64,000 nucleotides of DNA from Brevibacterium sp. RIT 803 (GCF_016892625.1 NZ_JAFEMW010000001.1:248001-312000); one strand, 5' to 3'. Counted from the first letter of the stretch, positions 7,392-16,432 are shown. Notes: generated from the letters alone by a model not told the origin. Numbers and translations are program-made.

Positions 7392-10178
7392 ATGCCCGAT
7401 TCTCGACCCTTCGACCTGCAGACCATCTCTGCGGGCCTGCCCGCTGCTGCGCTCATCGACCAGTTGGCGCACTCCTCTGTCGGCAGCTTCCCCCGTCTGG
7501 TCGTCGAAGCCCCGCCAGGAACCGGCAAGACCACTTTGGTGCCCCCGCTCATCGCCGAGCACCTGTCCGCGAGTCTGACAGGGCCCGCTGGTTCATCCGC
7601 TGACCTGGGGCGCATCATCGTCACTCAGCCAAGACGCATGGCGGCTCGAGCAGCGGCCAGGCGACTGGCGACGCTGACGGGGACCCGCCTCGGCGAGGAC
7701 ATCGGGTTCACGGTTCGCGGCGAATCGCGGACCTCGGCGCACACGCGAATCGAGTTCGTGACCACTGGAGTTCTGCTGAGCAGGCTCCTGCGCGACCCCG
7801 AGTTGGCAGGGGTCTCAGCGGTCATCCTCGATGAAGTGCACGAACGGCAGCTGGACACCGATCTGACGTTCGCGCTGTGCCGAGAGCTCATCGATCTGCG
7901 TGAGGACCTTGGTCTCGTCGTCATGTCGGCAACCCTTGATGCCAGGATGTGGGCGAGACGCTTGGGCTCCGGAGACAACACTGTCGGAGACAGCACCGCC
8001 GGAGACTTCTGTGACGGGATCTCCTCCGACGAAGATGGGGAGCCTGCGGTGATGCTCTCAGTCGCCGCCGAGGTCCATCCCCTCGACGTCAGATGGGCAC
8101 CGGCGAAACAGCGACCACTGGATGCACGCGGGGTGACCTGGGACTTCCTCGACCACGTGGCGCGAACAGCCGTCGATGCCCTGTCTCGGCACGACAGTGG
8201 CGACGTGCTCGTTTTCGCCCCCGGTGCCCGGGAAGTCGAGGAGATCGCTTCACGGATCACCCGGTCACTTCACACCGGCGCGGGCACAGAAGTCCACACT
8301 CTGCTCGGACGCACTCCGGCCAAGGATCAGGATGCGATCCTGCGCCCCCATCCCGCCGAGGCTGGCCATCGTCGCGTGATTGTGTCGACCTCGGTCGCGG
8401 AGTCAGCTCTGACAGTTCCCGGAGTGAGCATCGTCGTCGACTCGGGGCTGGCCAGAGGTCCACGGTTGGACACTCGTCGCGGAATGTCGGGGCTGGTCAC
8501 GACCCGCGAGTCCAAGGCCTCGGGAACCCAGCGTGGTGGTCGTGCCTCACGGCTGGGCCCGGGCACTGTCTATCGCTGCCTGTCCGAACCGGATTGGGCG
8601 AGTCTGCCCGAGCACACGCCGGCAGAAATTGCGACCTCCGATCTCACTTCGGCGGTCCTGACCCTCGCGGTGTGGGGCGGCGACACGGACCTGCTGCCGG
8701 ATCCGATGCCAGAGGGCCCGCACCGCCTGGCCATAGAGAATCTCGTGGCCCTCGGGGCGATCGAGGTCGCAGAATCCGCAGAGTCGACGGGCGGTGAAAG
8801 CAGGGCGAGCGCCGAGGCTGGGGCCTTCGAGGACGCCGCTGTCACCGTGACGGAGCTGGGGCAGGCCATCGCTCGTATTCCCGCCTCTGTGTGGTCGGCG
8901 CGAGGCCTCTTCGACGGAGCCGCAATGCTGTCCCCGACCGCGGCAGCCGAGGCGATAGCTGTGATCGAATCCGACCACCGTGCTCCTGGCGCCGATCTCG
9001 TGGCCACACTGCGCGAACTGCGGCGCAGCAAGGACAGGCGGTTCATCCACGATGTGAAGCGCTTCGCGGGCCTGGCCACGGAGTTCTCGGATCCGCCCGG
9101 CGCTGCCGCACGCGACGCAGCAGTCAACCAAGCGCAAGGCCACAGCCCAGTACGGGGTGGTTCCCTGCGCCCCGATGATCTGGGTCTCGTGGTGGCGCTT
9201 GCCTACCCGCTGCAGATCGGACGGCTGCGCAGTTCCTCTGCTTCCGAGTATCTGCTGGCATCCGGCACGGCGGCGTCCCTGCCCCGGAACTCGTCCCTGC
9301 AGGGCAGCCCGTGGTTGGCGATCTCCGATGTCGGACTCTCGGGCGGTCGCGCCGTGATCAGGGCTGCTGTGGTCATCGACGAGGACACCGCTGAACTGGC
9401 AGGCGCCGGACTGATGGCGACCGAGGAGACTGCGACCTTCGAACACGGGAAGGTGCGTGCGGTGCGACGGACCCGCCTCGGCGGCATAGAACTCACTGCC
9501 ACGCCGATCAAGGCGAGCCCGGATCTTGCTCGGTCGGCGATCGCAGCGTCTGTGCGCCAGCGCGGGGCCCGCGAGATTCTGCGACCCAGCGAGGCATTCG
9601 AAGAGCTGCGGTCACGATTGGGGCTGCTGCATGCCGTCTATGGGGCTCCGTGGCCGGACGTGCGCTGGTCGCGGCTGTCCCAGACTCTGATCGACTGGTG
9701 CCCGGCGGCCCTGGATCGGATCGCACGAGGGGCGGACCCGGGCAAGGTCGATCTGGTGTCGGCGCTGCGGACGCTCCTGCCCTGGCCGCAGGCGGCCCGG
9801 CTCGAGGAGTTGGTGCCGGTGAGCATCGAGGTGCCCAGCGGTTCACGGATCCGCCTCGACTACCCTGATCCCGACCTGGTGGATTCGGATTCCGAGTATG
9901 AGCAGGGACCGGTTCTCGCGGTCAGGCTCCAGGAGTGCTTCGGTTGGCAGACGGCTCCGAGCGTGTGTGAGGGCCGGGTTCCTGTGGTTGTCCACCTGCT
10001 GTCCCCCGCCCGCCGACCGTTGGCGGTCACCAGTGATCTCGCATCCTTCTGGGCAAATGCGTATTCCCACGTCAGAGCGGAGAACCGCGGACGGTATCCG
10101 AAGCATTCATGGCCCGAGGATCCGCTGACGGCACCCCCGCTGCGCGGGACCAAACGGTCTGGGACAATGAAGGGGTGA
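7392..10178 (+). CDS. hrpB: ATP-dependent RNA helicase HrpB
   Basis: 928 residues, DEAH-box superfamily 2 helicase. Walker A APPGTGKTT lies at about residues 36-44, motif Ia TQPRRMAARAAARR, motif II LDEVHER near 148 (DEVH form), motif III MSATLD near 178, motif V SVAESALTVPGV, and motif VI as QRGGRASRLGPG near 380. The HrpB C-terminal domain follows. It is about 100 residues longer than E. coli HrpB, partly through an acidic Gly/Asp/Ser insert after motif III (GDSTAGDFCDGISSDEDGE) and another after residue 460. The RNA target is unknown for the family. The stop TGA overlaps the next gene's GTG, implying coupling. Confidence 0.9.
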   Translation: MPDSRPFDLQTISAGLPAAALIDQLAHSSVGSFPRLVVEAPPGTGKTTLVPPLIAEHLSASLTGPAGSSADLGRIIVTQPRRMAARAAARRLATLTGTRLGEDIGFTVRGESRTSAHTRIEFVTTGVLLSRLLRDPELAGVSAVILDEVHERQLDTDLTFALCRELIDLREDLGLVVMSATLDARMWARRLGSGDNTVGDSTAGDFCDGISSDEDGEPAVMLSVAAEVHPLDVRWAPAKQRPLDARGVTWDFLDHVARTAVDALSRHDSGDVLVFAPGAREVEEIASRITRSLHTGAGTEVHTLLGRTPAKDQDAILRPHPAEAGHRRVIVSTSVAESALTVPGVSIVVDSGLARGPRLDTRRGMSGLVTTRESKASGTQRGGRASRLGPGTVYRCLSEPDWASLPEHTPAEIATSDLTSAVLTLAVWGGDTDLLPDPMPEGPHRLAIENLVALGAIEVAESAESTGGESRASAEAGAFEDAAVTVTELGQAIARIPASVWSARGLFDGAAMLSPTAAAEAIAVIESDHRAPGADLVATLRELRRSKDRRFIHDVKRFAGLATEFSDPPGAAARDAAVNQAQGHSPVRGGSLRPDDLGLVVALAYPLQIGRLRSSSASEYLLASGTAASLPRNSSLQGSPWLAISDVGLSGGRAVIRAAVVIDEDTAELAGAGLMATEETATFEHGKVRAVRRTRLGGIELTATPIKASPDLARSAIAASVRQRGAREILRPSEAFEELRSRLGLLHAVYGAPWPDVRWSRLSQTLIDWCPAALDRIARGADPGKVDLVSALRTLLPWPQAARLEELVPVSIEVPSGSRIRLDYPDPDLVDSDSEYEQGPVLAVRLQECFGWQTAPSVCEGRVPVVVHLLSPARRPLAVTSDLASFWANAYSHVRAENRGRYPKHSWPEDPLTAPPLRGTKRSGTMKG

Positions 10179-11146
10179 CCTCCACCGCCTCTCTGACAGC
10201 CGACAGCACCGACGCACTCGGTGCTGCCGATGGGGTTGCCAGTGGTGCTGCCGAAGGAACCGGTGCTGCGATCAGCGCGTCCAGGTGGCGTGCGCTGCGT
10301 GATCATCACGCAACCCGGATCGCAGAGAGGACCGATGCGCACCTCGCCCGGCGGTTCAAAGGCGAGAAGCACCCGGTCGAAGACTTCCTATTCACCTACT
10401 ATCCGTTCAAAGCGGGTCAGTTGGCCAAGTGGAATCCCGGCCCCGGCGTGCGGCTCGAACTGGCCAATGACGCCGACCGGTCCTATTTCGACCGTCGCTG
10501 GTACCAAACGAACCCTGCTGGCACGATCGCCGAGGTCGATGTCGAAGCCTGGCGCGAAGACCGGGGCGATGGAGCGAAGTTCATCGCCTCACTGCTCCAG
10601 TCGACCCTCCACCGTGAGGCGAATTTCGGGTGCTTCGGCATCCACGAATGGGCGATGGTCTACAAACTCAGCGAAGAGCAGCGCCGCCACCAGCAGGTGC
10701 CGTTGCGCCTGAGCCACGCGGCCACCGATGCCGTCGTCGAGAGCCACCGGATCCAGTGCTCGCACCACGATGCCTTCCGTTTCTTCACCGAACCCGCCCG
10801 GCCCCGCAACACCCTGCAACCCACCCGCGAGTCCATGGTGGCCAACGAACAGCCCGGCTGTCTGCACGCGGGAATGGACCTGTACAAATGGGCGATGAAG
10901 ATCGGCCCCATCGCCCCCTCCGACCTCGTCGTCGACTGCTTCGATCTGGCGCTCGACATCCGCACCCTCGATATGGAGGCCTCGCCCTACGATCTGCGCG
11001 GATGGGGCTACGGTGTCGTCGCCATCGAAACCGCCGCGGGCAAGACCGAGTACATGGTCCGGCAGAAAACTTTCTCCGTACGTGCCCAGGCTCTGCGGCA
11101 GCGACTGCTTGACGCTCTGAGCCACGTCGGAATCCACGCCCGGTAG
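10175..11146 (+). CDS. Conserved actinobacterial protein, commonly labelled 3-methyladenine DNA glycosylase
   Basis: 323 residues from GTG 10175, which overlaps the hrpB stop (GTGA). The core carries EKHPVEDFLFTYYPFKAGQL, LHREANFGCFGIHEWAMVY and NEQPGCLHAGMDLYKWAMK, which I recognise from a conserved actinobacterial family that databases often call 3-methyladenine DNA glycosylase. I see no helix-hairpin-helix typical of AlkA/Tag, so the activity is unproven. Many conserved His/Glu/Tyr residues suggest an enzyme. The first 45 residues are Ala/Gly/Thr-rich and probably disordered. Confidence 0.6.
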   Translation: MTSTASLTADSTDALGAADGVASGAAEGTGAAISASRWRALRDHHATRIAERTDAHLARRFKGEKHPVEDFLFTYYPFKAGQLAKWNPGPGVRLELANDADRSYFDRRWYQTNPAGTIAEVDVEAWREDRGDGAKFIASLLQSTLHREANFGCFGIHEWAMVYKLSEEQRRHQQVPLRLSHAATDAVVESHRIQCSHHDAFRFFTEPARPRNTLQPTRESMVANEQPGCLHAGMDLYKWAMKIGPIAPSDLVVDCFDLALDIRTLDMEASPYDLRGWGYGVVAIETAAGKTEYMVRQKTFSVRAQALRQRLLDALSHVGIHAR

Positions 11147-11214
11147 AGCTCGTCGGCCGGCACACAGTGTGGACCGCGCTGTGCAGCAGGAACGCCTCTG
11201 CATAGGATCGATGT

Positions 11215-12267
11215 GTGCGCGCAATCGTCTATGAAGAATTCTCTGTCCTCCCTCAGCTGAGAGACATCGAGCCTCCCTCCACCCCCAGTTCTGGTGTCGT
11301 CATCGACGTCGAAGCCACCGGAGTGTGCCGCAGCGACCATCACGCCTGGTCAGGCCACGATTCGACGATCACACTGCCCCACGTGCCCGGGCACGAGCTG
11401 GTCGGACGCATCGCCTCGGCGGGACACAAGGTCACGAAATTCCACACCGGCCAGCGTGTGACTGTGCCCTTCGTGTGCGGCTGCGGTCGCTGCCGGTGGT
11501 GCGTGAGCGGGAACGCACAGGTGTGTCCCGATCAGACTCAGCCCGGGTTCACCCACTTCGGTTCCTGGGCAGATCAGGTGGTCATCCACAACGCCGATGC
11601 CAACCTCGTCGCTGTCCCAGACGATCTCCCCGCCTCGGCGATGGTGGGACTGGGCTGCCGATTCGCCACCGCCTTCCACGGACTGCGCGTGCGGGCGAAC
11701 CTTCACGAGGGTGAGACGGTTGCCGTCTTCGGCTGCGGCGGAGTCGGCCTGTCTGCGATCATGATCGCCCGTGCCATCGGTGCTCGGGTCGTCGCGGTCG
11801 ACGTCAGCGATGCTGCGCTTGACCGGGCACGTGAGCATGGAGCCTCGCACACGGTCAACGCCACCGGTAAGAACCCGGACGAACTCTCCGCCGAGGTGAT
11901 CGCGCAGTTCTCGGATCGATGCCCCGATGGTGTGGCGGTGAGCGTGGATGCCCTCGGCCGTGAGGACACGATCACTGCCGCGATCGCCTCGCTGGCGCCC
12001 TTGGGTCGGCACGTTCAGATCGGACTGCTGGCCGCGCCACCTGTCGTCGACGTGGGACGTGTCATCGGTCTCGAGCTCAGCGTGCTGGGTTCCCACGGGA
12101 TGGCCGCGGCCGAATACCCGGAGATGCTCGACCTCGTCGTCGAGGGCAAGCTGCGCCCGCAGGATCTGGTCACGAACATCATCGGACTTCAGGACACGCC
12201 TGCAGCCATGGAGGCTCTGGGCTCGAACACCGGTTCGGGGATGACGATCATCGACCTCAATCGGTGA
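11215..12267 (+). CDS. Zinc-dependent alcohol dehydrogenase (MDR family)
   Basis: 350 residues from GTG 11215 (AGGAT upstream). Medium-chain dehydrogenase: catalytic zinc ligand in TGVCRSDHHAW near residue 39, GHELVGRIAS (second ligand) near 60, and four-cysteine structural zinc loop CGCGRCRWCVSGNAQVC near 85. The cofactor fold VAVFGCGGVGLSAI is near residue 165, followed by VVAVDVSDAAL, whose Asp at the end of beta-2 favours NAD. Soluble. The substrate is not readable; it looks like the bacterial Zn-ADH group acting on medium-chain or aromatic alcohols. It has its own start region and is convergent with the HIT gene. Confidence 0.85.
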   Translation: MRAIVYEEFSVLPQLRDIEPPSTPSSGVVIDVEATGVCRSDHHAWSGHDSTITLPHVPGHELVGRIASAGHKVTKFHTGQRVTVPFVCGCGRCRWCVSGNAQVCPDQTQPGFTHFGSWADQVVIHNADANLVAVPDDLPASAMVGLGCRFATAFHGLRVRANLHEGETVAVFGCGGVGLSAIMIARAIGARVVAVDVSDAALDRAREHGASHTVNATGKNPDELSAEVIAQFSDRCPDGVAVSVDALGREDTITAAIASLAPLGRHVQIGLLAAPPVVDVGRVIGLELSVLGSHGMAAAEYPEMLDLVVEGKLRPQDLVTNIIGLQDTPAAMEALGSNTGSGMTIIDLNR

Positions 12268-12273
12268 AAACGG

Positions 12274-12317
12274 GTCGTTGAGCCAGTGGATTCTCGTCGT
12301 CGACCCAGTGCATTCCG
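12274..12317. repeat. Two 22-bp tandem copies between ADH and HIT genes
   Basis: gtcgttgagccagtggattctc (12274) and gtcgtcgacccagtgcattccg (12296) are adjacent and agree at 17 of 22 positions. They fill most of the convergent spacer. Confidence 0.4.
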
Positions 12318-12331
12318 GCCGCTGCGTTGGC

Positions 12332-12766
12332 TCAGCGATCTTCCAGCGCCGACCTCATCGACGCTGCCAGGTCCTCGTTCAGCTCGGCGTCACCGCGGAC
12401 ACCGGGTGCGAACGGCAGCCTGAGCCGGTCCTTGCCCTTGTCGCGGTAACGCGGAATGACGTGCATATGGAAGTGGAACACCGACTGCCAGGCGTCCTTG
12501 CCGCAGCAGTTGAGCAGGTTGACTCCATCGGCACCCCAGACGTCGAAGACCTGTTTCGCGATGCGCTGCGATTCGATCGCCACGTCGGCAAGGTCAGCGG
12601 GCGGGATGTCGCACAGATCGGTGCTGTGACTTTTCGGGACGACGAGCAGATGCCCGTCGGAGCCCGGCTGGATGTCCATGAACGCGAAGGTCGTATCCGT
12701 CTCAGCGACCTTCGCGCTCGGCACGTCACCTGCGACGATCCCGCAGAACAGGCAGTCCTGACTCAT
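12332..12766 (-). CDS. HIT family nucleotide-binding protein
   Basis: 144 residues. The histidine triad HFHMH (residues 98-102, followed by VIPRY) defines the family of nucleoside-phosphate hydrolases and transferases; an N-terminal DCLFCGIVAG with paired cysteines is the usual HIT start. Length is typical of Hint-type proteins that hydrolyse AMP-linked phosphoramidates. It is the last gene of a likely thyX-Mak cap-HIT transcript (15-nt gap to the upstream gene). Confidence 0.88.
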   Translation of the reverse strand: MSQDCLFCGIVAGDVPSAKVAETDTTFAFMDIQPGSDGHLLVVPKSHSTDLCDIPPADLADVAIESQRIAKQVFDVWGADGVNLLNCCGKDAWQSVFHFHMHVIPRYRDKGKDRLRLPFAPGVRGDAELNEDLAASMRSALEDR

Positions 12767-12781
12767 CGACGCATCAGCCCG

Positions 12782-13360
12782 TCACACCATGACGGCGAGG
12801 ACGACCGCGGACTCCTGCCCCGACCAGCGGCCCAAGAGCAGTCCCGCATCAGATCCCTCAGCCGGAGAGTCGAGATTGAGCTCATACAGCACCTGTACGT
12901 CTTCGGCACCGGCCAGCGGACCCGTGCCCCAGGCATGAGCCACATCGGTGATCTCTTCGATTCTGTTGCCCTCATCGTCGACGCGGTACTGCTTCGCAGA
13001 CGTTCCAGCGGTGGCGATCGTGTGGTCCAGTCGCTGCCGGAAGAGAGGATCGCCCATCCCGGCGTAGACCCAGCGCTTGCCGAGGATGGAATGTTCCATG
13101 GTGGCGATCAGGTGCTTGTCGGCACCTGACAACTCTGCGCCGCGGTAGGTCAGGGGCACCTGGAAGACACGGTCACCGGCGGCGACGATGTGGATCTCGG
13201 CTCCAACCTTGCCTTCCGGATCATCCAACCGGTAGGAAGTGACCTTCTGCAGCGAGTCGGGAGCCACATCGGCCCCGGCTGCCCACGCCTGCTTGGTCAG
13301 CCAGGCAGAGATGACGTCGAGTTTCCCGGGGTTGAGTTCGGCGTTGTAGATGTCAGCCAT
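12782..13360 (-). CDS. Maltokinase N-terminal cap-like domain protein
   Basis: 192 residues, ATG 13360 one base after the thyX stop. The sequence MADIYNAELNPGKLDVISAW, followed by DDPEGKVGAEIHIVAAGDRV, FQVPLTYRGAEL and MEHSILGKRWVYAGMGDP, matches the cap domain that sits in front of actinobacterial maltokinases, here as a free-standing protein without any kinase domain. Such stand-alone proteins are widespread in actinobacteria and their role is unknown. Tight coupling to thyX is probably operon economy rather than shared function. Confidence 0.7.
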   Translation of the reverse strand: MADIYNAELNPGKLDVISAWLTKQAWAAGADVAPDSLQKVTSYRLDDPEGKVGAEIHIVAAGDRVFQVPLTYRGAELSGADKHLIATMEHSILGKRWVYAGMGDPLFRQRLDHTIATAGTSAKQYRVDDEGNRIEEITDVAHAWGTGPLAGAEDVQVLYELNLDSPAEGSDAGLLLGRWSGQESAVVLAVMV

Positions 13361-13361
13361 G

Positions 13362-14147
13362 TCATGCCTTTCGGGTCCCGGGGATCCATTCCCCGTCGAC
13401 CACTTCATAGTCGGAGAAGATCGCTGGGGCCTCTTCGAGCATGGCCTCACCGATCTTATTGAACACCAGTCGGATCTCTTCCTCAGCGCCCTTGGCGGTG
13501 CGCATCTCGATGACGTGACGCAGGGAGCGGAGGTTGGCGGTGTAGACGATGCCAGTGGCCAGGCCCTCTGGAGCGAAGCGACGCATGAAGGAAGTCATGT
13601 GCTTCTTATGGGAGAACTTGGTGCTGGCTTCGTCGAGTTCGAAGTGCTCGGCCATCCACTTCTGGTGCTCTTCGAGCGTGTCGAGGACCGTGAGCGAGCG
13701 TTCCATGAGTTCCGAGTCCTCACGCGCCCATTCGGGGAACCAGAACGGAATGTCGGCCAGGCGGACGTAGCGCAGGGATTCCTGCGAGAACGCTGATCCT
13801 GCACGGTGGCGGATCAGTTCGTGTGTGAGCACTCGCGAGACGTTGTGCAGCACGAAGGTGAAGTTCGCGTGTTCGAGCACCGAACCATGCTGGGAGGCGA
13901 TGACGTTGCCCAGGTACTGGGCCGAATCCGTGCGCACGCGGGACACGTTCGGGTTCAGTCCCGGCTCCCACGAGCGGTAGCACATGCGCCCGGAGAACTC
14001 GAGCAGATCCTCGGCGTCGGGAGAATCGGCCTCTTCGACTCGATCCGCCCAGGTAGTTCCGCCCACCTCGTCGAGGTATGTCCTCATCGATTCCCAGTCG
14101 ATGCTGGGTTTTGCGAGCAGTTCTACGGACGGTTCGACCTGGCGCAT
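13362..14147 (-). CDS. thyX: Flavin-dependent thymidylate synthase
   Basis: 261 residues from ATG 14147 with AAGGAGAG upstream. Makes dTMP from dUMP using methylene-THF and FADH2. The signature is RHRAGSAFSQESLRY at residues 113-127. The canonical pattern is RHR-X7-S; here RHR is followed by eight residues before the conserved serine, one more than in the M. tuberculosis enzyme as I recall it. This fits a ThyX subgroup with the SQESLRYVRL form. Further markers are SRVLTHELIRHR and the flavin-side QHGSVLEHANFTF. It starts a three-gene minus-strand unit. No thyA is in the window. Confidence 0.9.
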   Translation of the reverse strand: MRQVEPSVELLAKPSIDWESMRTYLDEVGGTTWADRVEEADSPDAEDLLEFSGRMCYRSWEPGLNPNVSRVRTDSAQYLGNVIASQHGSVLEHANFTFVLHNVSRVLTHELIRHRAGSAFSQESLRYVRLADIPFWFPEWAREDSELMERSLTVLDTLEEHQKWMAEHFELDEASTKFSHKKHMTSFMRRFAPEGLATGIVYTANLRSLRHVIEMRTAKGAEEEIRLVFNKIGEAMLEEAPAIFSDYEVVDGEWIPGTRKA

Positions 14148-14306
14148 GGCTCTCCTTGTGCAGGGTATGGCTTGATTGATTCCCAATCCTACAGACCAGA
14201 TCGCCGAGGTGGTCCGACGGTCCGTGCCGAATGTTTCCAGACACCGTCATCGCCTGCGAAAAGGCGAACTGTCAGGAGGGCTGTTCCGCCGGCGAGGAAG
14301 GGGATA

Positions 14307-14378
14307 CGGCGCTGGCTGGGGAGGGGCATGCGGCGCTGGCAGACGAAGGGTACGCGGCGCCGCGCGGCTGCCGCTGAG
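14307..14378. repeat. 24-bp-period repeat upstream of thyX
   Basis: cggcgctggc (shortened to cggcgccg in the last copy) recurs at 14307, 14331 and 14355, exactly 24 bp apart, with a weaker copy before. It occupies the spacer 14148-14411 between the peptidase E remnant and thyX, where I see no other coding signal. Copy 1 and 2 differ in their second halves. Confidence 0.5.
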
Positions 14379-14411
14379 CGAAGGCGTGTGCCTCCGTCTG
14401 CTGCTCACCCT

Positions 14412-14840
14412 TCATCGCAGCACCTGTCTGGGCACAGTGCCGGCGTGGGTGTGGGTGCTGTTCGCAGGATCGTTGTCGACGCCGGCGTCGAGTCGTGTTT
14501 CGCCTCGGCCGTCAACGACGTAGGCGTGTGCCTCAAATTTCTCCGCAATCACCGAGGTGGCTCTGGAGTTGTCGAAGACGACCGCAGCATGGTCATCGAT
14601 GGCAAGCCCGGGTCCCGGAAGCTGGCCGGCTTCGATCCATGTTCGGAAAGTCTCAACCCGCCCGGGTTCACCGTGATAGTGCGGACAGGCGCTTCCGGGG
14701 ATGAGTCCGAAGCCGTCGTTCAGCGGAGCCAGGGGCCCGAATGAATCTGTCGACGAGGCCTCGAACCAGCAGTTGGCACCGGGTGTCAGAGCATCATCCT
14801 TCATCGCCCTGTGGGCCCGTGAGGTCGTCTGCTCTGCCAT
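14412..14840 (-). pseudogene. Peptidase E (S51) 3' remnant lacking the nucleophile
   Basis: The frame from ATG 14840 encodes 142 residues. From residue 20 it reads PGANCWFEASSTDSFGPLA, then DGFGLIPGSACPHYHGEP and LAIDDHAAVVF, which is the C-terminal half of actinobacterial peptidase E-like proteins. Intact members have SAG(S/A)xCWFE with a catalytic Ser; here similarity stops exactly at that point and the sequence reads ALTPGANCW, so the nucleophile and the whole N-terminal half (about 120 residues) are gone. Upstream lies the 3' end of the membrane protein gene, overlapping by 40 nt. This looks like a deletion that fused the remnant to its neighbour. It may still be translated but should not be catalytic. 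Confidence 0.75.
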
Positions 14841-15301
14841 TGGTCTCGGGCTTCCCGCCCCGTTCGGCCAGCCTTCACCAATGCCACGACGGCGCCGATT
14901 CCGAAGAACAGGAAGCCGATTGCTGCGACGACGAGCACCACGATCTGATGACCGTTCGCCCCGTAGGTCAGCGCTGATAAGAGTGTGAAGATGAACAGGA
15001 GTCCCATCCCGAGCCCCATCAGCAGCGCCACCCACAGGGTGAGCACGAAGGTGGTCCGGGAATTGGAGCCCCTGCGCATCAGGATGCCGCCGAAGAGACA
15101 GGCACCGAAGAAGACCAGACACACCAGGCCGATCAAGCGGAGAACGCCGACGAACATACACAGCAGCGAGACCGCCACGAACACGGCCGAGACGATGATG
15201 AGCACGGTTCCCTGCCATCGCTCCCGGCGTTGCGCTTCCACGGCAAGGGCCATCGCTTGGGCCTGCCACCAGGGGCCTTGATCGCCTGGGGACACACTCA
15301 T
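14801..15301 (-). CDS. Small membrane protein, four predicted helices
   Basis: 166 residues from ATG 15301, which overlaps the lplA stop (ATGA). Hydrophobic segments lie at about residues 31-54, 56-77, 85-115 and 123-147, with a basic C-terminal tail (KAGRTGREARDQWQSRRPHG). I do not recognise the family. The last 40 nt overlap the peptidase E remnant, so its C-terminus may have been changed by the same deletion. Translational coupling to lplA suggests co-expression. Confidence 0.6.
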   Translation of the reverse strand: MSVSPGDQGPWWQAQAMALAVEAQRRERWQGTVLIIVSAVFVAVSLLCMFVGVLRLIGLVCLVFFGACLFGGILMRRGSNSRTTFVLTLWVALLMGLGMGLLFIFTLLSALTYGANGHQIVVLVVAAIGFLFFGIGAVVALVKAGRTGREARDQWQSRRPHGPTGR

Positions 15302-16386
15302 GGCACCCGGTGTGTCCACTTCTCGGTGCCGAACTTCTCGTCAACCAAGGCCTGAGCCTTGTCCAGTTCGTCGGCGGTGAAAGTGTCGAAGCTTGCCCCA
15401 TAGCGGTCGGCGAAGGTGTTGGCCATGACGTCGATGATGTCCTTGCGGGCTTCACCGGTCTGGCTGCGGAGGGGGTCGACGCGCTTCTTGGCACTCGCGA
15501 CTCCCTTGTCAGAGATCTTCGCCTCACCGATACGCAGGACTTCGACCATCTTGTCGGCGTCGATGTCATAGCTCATCGTCGCGTGGTGGAGCAGAGTGCC
15601 ATCGCGCAGTCTCTTCTGTGCCGCACCGCCGATCTTGCCACCGGTAGAGGAGATGTCATTGATCGGTTTGTAGAAGGCTTCGACACCGAGGCTCTTCAGC
15701 GCTGCCAGCACCCATTGGTCGAGGAAGACGTAGGACTCCTCGTAGTCGAGGCCGGCGACCAGCGATGGCGGCACGAACATCGAATAGGTGATGCAGTTCC
15801 CGCCTTCCATGAACATCGCTCCCCCGCCGGAGATGCGACGCACAACCTGTACGCCGTACTTCTCTATGCCTTCTGGGCGGAGTTCGTTGACATACGACTG
15901 GAAGGCACCGATCACTGTGGCGGTGTCGTCCCACTCCCAGAATCGCAGCGTCGGTTTCCGGCGTCCCGCCGCCACCTCCTCCAGCAGCACCTGGTCGAGA
16001 GCGACATTGACCTGCGTGGGCAGCACCTGGCCGCGGATGACCTGCCAGTCGAAGTCGGTGAAGTTCGCCGCCGACCCCAGAGCACGGCGGACGACGGTGG
16101 CGATGTCCGAGGTGGAGAATCCGTGCATCGCCAGTTCAGAGCCGTACCCGGCAAGTGCCGCATCGAGGCGCTGCCGCAGATTCGCGTTGTCGGCGATGAC
16201 GCTGGCGCCCACAAGAGCTGGGGCAAGGTCGAAATAGGCCTCTTCGGGTTCGAGGAAGAAGTCACCGGAGATTTTGATCTCGGTGATGTGCTTCCCATCG
16301 GTCTCCACATCGGCGACAACAAGCTTCCCGCCGATGACCTTGTATTCGGCGTGAAAACGCTCGGGTTCGTGCATGTCGTTCGTCAT
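15298..16386 (-). CDS. lplA: Lipoate-protein ligase family protein with N-terminal accessory domain
   Basis: 362 residues. Residues 10-110 (YKVIGGKLVVADVETDG, IKISGDFFLEPEEA, GFSTSDIATVVRRAL) resemble the LplA accessory domain, which in E. coli LplA is C-terminal and in archaea a separate LplB protein. The catalytic domain follows: VVRRISGGGAMFMEGGNC (RRxSGGGA lipoate site, about residue 187) and ISSTGGKIGGAAQKR, whose Lys is the expected lipoyl-AMP contact. So the order is swapped relative to E. coli. It activates lipoate with ATP and attaches it to E2/GcvH proteins, or possibly transfers octanoate. First gene of a set with the small membrane protein (ATGA overlap). Confidence 0.8.
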   Translation of the reverse strand: MTNDMHEPERFHAEYKVIGGKLVVADVETDGKHITEIKISGDFFLEPEEAYFDLAPALVGASVIADNANLRQRLDAALAGYGSELAMHGFSTSDIATVVRRALGSAANFTDFDWQVIRGQVLPTQVNVALDQVLLEEVAAGRRKPTLRFWEWDDTATVIGAFQSYVNELRPEGIEKYGVQVVRRISGGGAMFMEGGNCITYSMFVPPSLVAGLDYEESYVFLDQWVLAALKSLGVEAFYKPINDISSTGGKIGGAAQKRLRDGTLLHHATMSYDIDADKMVEVLRIGEAKISDKGVASAKKRVDPLRSQTGEARKDIIDVMANTFADRYGASFDTFTADELDKAQALVDEKFGTEKWTHRVP

Positions 16387-16432
16387 GTCTCCAAACCTAC
16401 TCTCGGGGCCTTCTTCGAGGCTGTGAACTTGA

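Noticed and set aside
14841-15569. Extending the peptidase E remnant into a 385-residue protein
   Set aside because: The upstream part is an out-of-frame reading of the membrane protein and lplA genes, which are clearly coding; only the last 142 codons resemble a family.
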